Below, in pieces: positions 8,533 through 8,692 of a stretch of 8,692 nucleotides of DNA (position 1 is the stretch's first letter; the number at the start of each line of letters is the position of its first letter). Location: positions 1 through 8,692 of the forward strand of contig JAFAFZ010000016.1 in the NCBI GenBank assembly GCA_023423215.1, given 5' to 3'. The position numbers were made by a program, and so were the translations under genes. Below the pieces are notes generated by a model. It searched no databases, had not been told where the DNA came from, and saw nothing but the letters and a program-made list of their open reading frames with translations. Source of the DNA: Actinomycetes bacterium (lineage in GTDB: Bacteria; Actinomycetota; Acidimicrobiia; Acidimicrobiales; Microtrichaceae).

Positions 8533-8561
8533 TTGCGACCCCGGGGGAGTCGCACCACAGT
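8533..8561 (+). promoter_or_regulatory. Probable leaderless promoter of the npdG-like gene
   Basis: TTGCGA (8533-8538) and CACAGT (8556-8561) are 17 bases apart and resemble -35 and -10 boxes. The -10 ends six bases before the ATG at 8568, so transcription should start on the A of that ATG. There is no Shine-Dalgarno sequence, which agrees with leaderless initiation. A separate promoter here marks the end of the preceding operon. Confidence 0.6.
8534..8554. promoter_or_regulatory. Dyad in the npdG spacer: operator or weak terminator
   Basis: TGCGAC (8534-8539) and GTCGCA (8549-8554) are perfect inverted arms nine bases apart, and the inner CCC/GGG could lengthen the stem. The dyad fills the gap between the proposed -35 and -10 boxes, where a repressor could act. 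It also lies just after the PIG-L stop codon, but no U-run follows, so it is a poor intrinsic terminator. Confidence 0.4.
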
Positions 8562-8567
8562 GTCCCC

Positions 8568-8692
8568 ATGCAGATCGGTGTGCTCGGGGGGACCGGGCCG
8601 GCGGGAAGCGGCCTGGCCGCCCGGCTGGCCTCCGCAGGCTTCGACGTCGTGGTGGGCTCACGTTCCCGCTACCGGGCGATGGAGGTCACGGA
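8568..8692 (+). CDS. npdG: NADPH-dependent F420 reductase (NpdG-like), 3'-partial
   Basis: The first 41 residues begin MQIGVLGGTGPAGSGLAARL and continue to a VVVGSRS segment. This is a Rossmann dinucleotide-binding start: a GGTGPAG loop and, after the second strand, GSRS, whose Ser-Arg pair typically holds the 2'-phosphate of NADPH. The pattern is that of F420:NADPH oxidoreductases, which exchange hydride between NADP and cofactor F420. The rest of the gene is outside the window, so F420 binding cannot be checked; other small NADP-binding reductases of this fold remain possible. The ATG at 8568 is supported by the promoter spacing and the protein motif beginning at once. If correct, the organism makes F420, which fits an actinobacterial host. 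Confidence 0.75.
   Translation, partial: MQIGVLGGTGPAGSGLAARLASAGFDVVVGSRSRYRAMEVT

Noticed and set aside
6314..8569. A 751-codon minus-strand frame opposite the CorC-like and PIG-L genes.
   Set aside because: The translation is Arg/Ser/Pro-rich with no domain, while the plus strand has clear conserved proteins throughout. It is open only because of GC bias.

Overview
The window is GC-rich DNA, with GTG starts, 1- to 4-base gene overlaps and codons that end mostly in G or C. This fits an actinomycete-type genome. The right-edge gene looks like an F420:NADPH oxidoreductase, the M23 peptidase has an actinobacterial look, and several promoters look leaderless. Together these suggest Actinomycetota, perhaps Acidimicrobiia; the phylum is fairly safe, the class is a guess. 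The window is gene-dense, and its longest gap is about 160 bases. I see no rRNA, tRNA, CRISPR array, insertion sequence or prophage gene.

Layout, left to right. (1) The 3' part of a secreted coiled-coil M23 (LytM) peptidoglycan hydrolase runs in from the left edge to 1198. (2) A 150-residue SRPBCC/START-like protein (1249-1701) overlaps by four bases a complete GlgX-type glycogen debranching enzyme (1698-3833). (3) On the minus strand, convergent with glgX, lies a two-gene unit: a MarR-family regulator (5179-4685) and an overlapping stand-alone ABC ATPase of the ModF/YlmA type (4688-3861). (4) A divergent intergenic region (5180-5340) carries a perfect 8-3-8 palindrome, very probably the MarR operator. 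(5) A plus-strand operon follows: two paralogous DUF21-CBS membrane proteins of the CorC/HlyC (CNNM-like) family (5341-6663 and 6660-7739) and a PIG-L/LmbE-type zinc deacetylase (7736-8527), joined by GTGA and ATGA overlaps. (6) After a 40-base gap with a dyad and a leaderless-type promoter, the 5' end of an npdG-like gene runs off the right edge.

Most genes belong to known families and the region looks like ordinary chromosomal backbone. I do not see a clear new defence or mobile system. The least expected signals are regulatory. Two plus-strand transcription units appear to start with a very short leaderless ORF (11 and 16 codons) whose stop codon overlaps the start of the main gene, and in one case a GC hairpin reaches into that start codon. 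The MarR palindrome covers the expected -35 region of its own promoter. The two CorC-like paralogs differ in that the second lacks the C-terminal CorC_HlyC domain and ends in a charged RDE-repeat tail.
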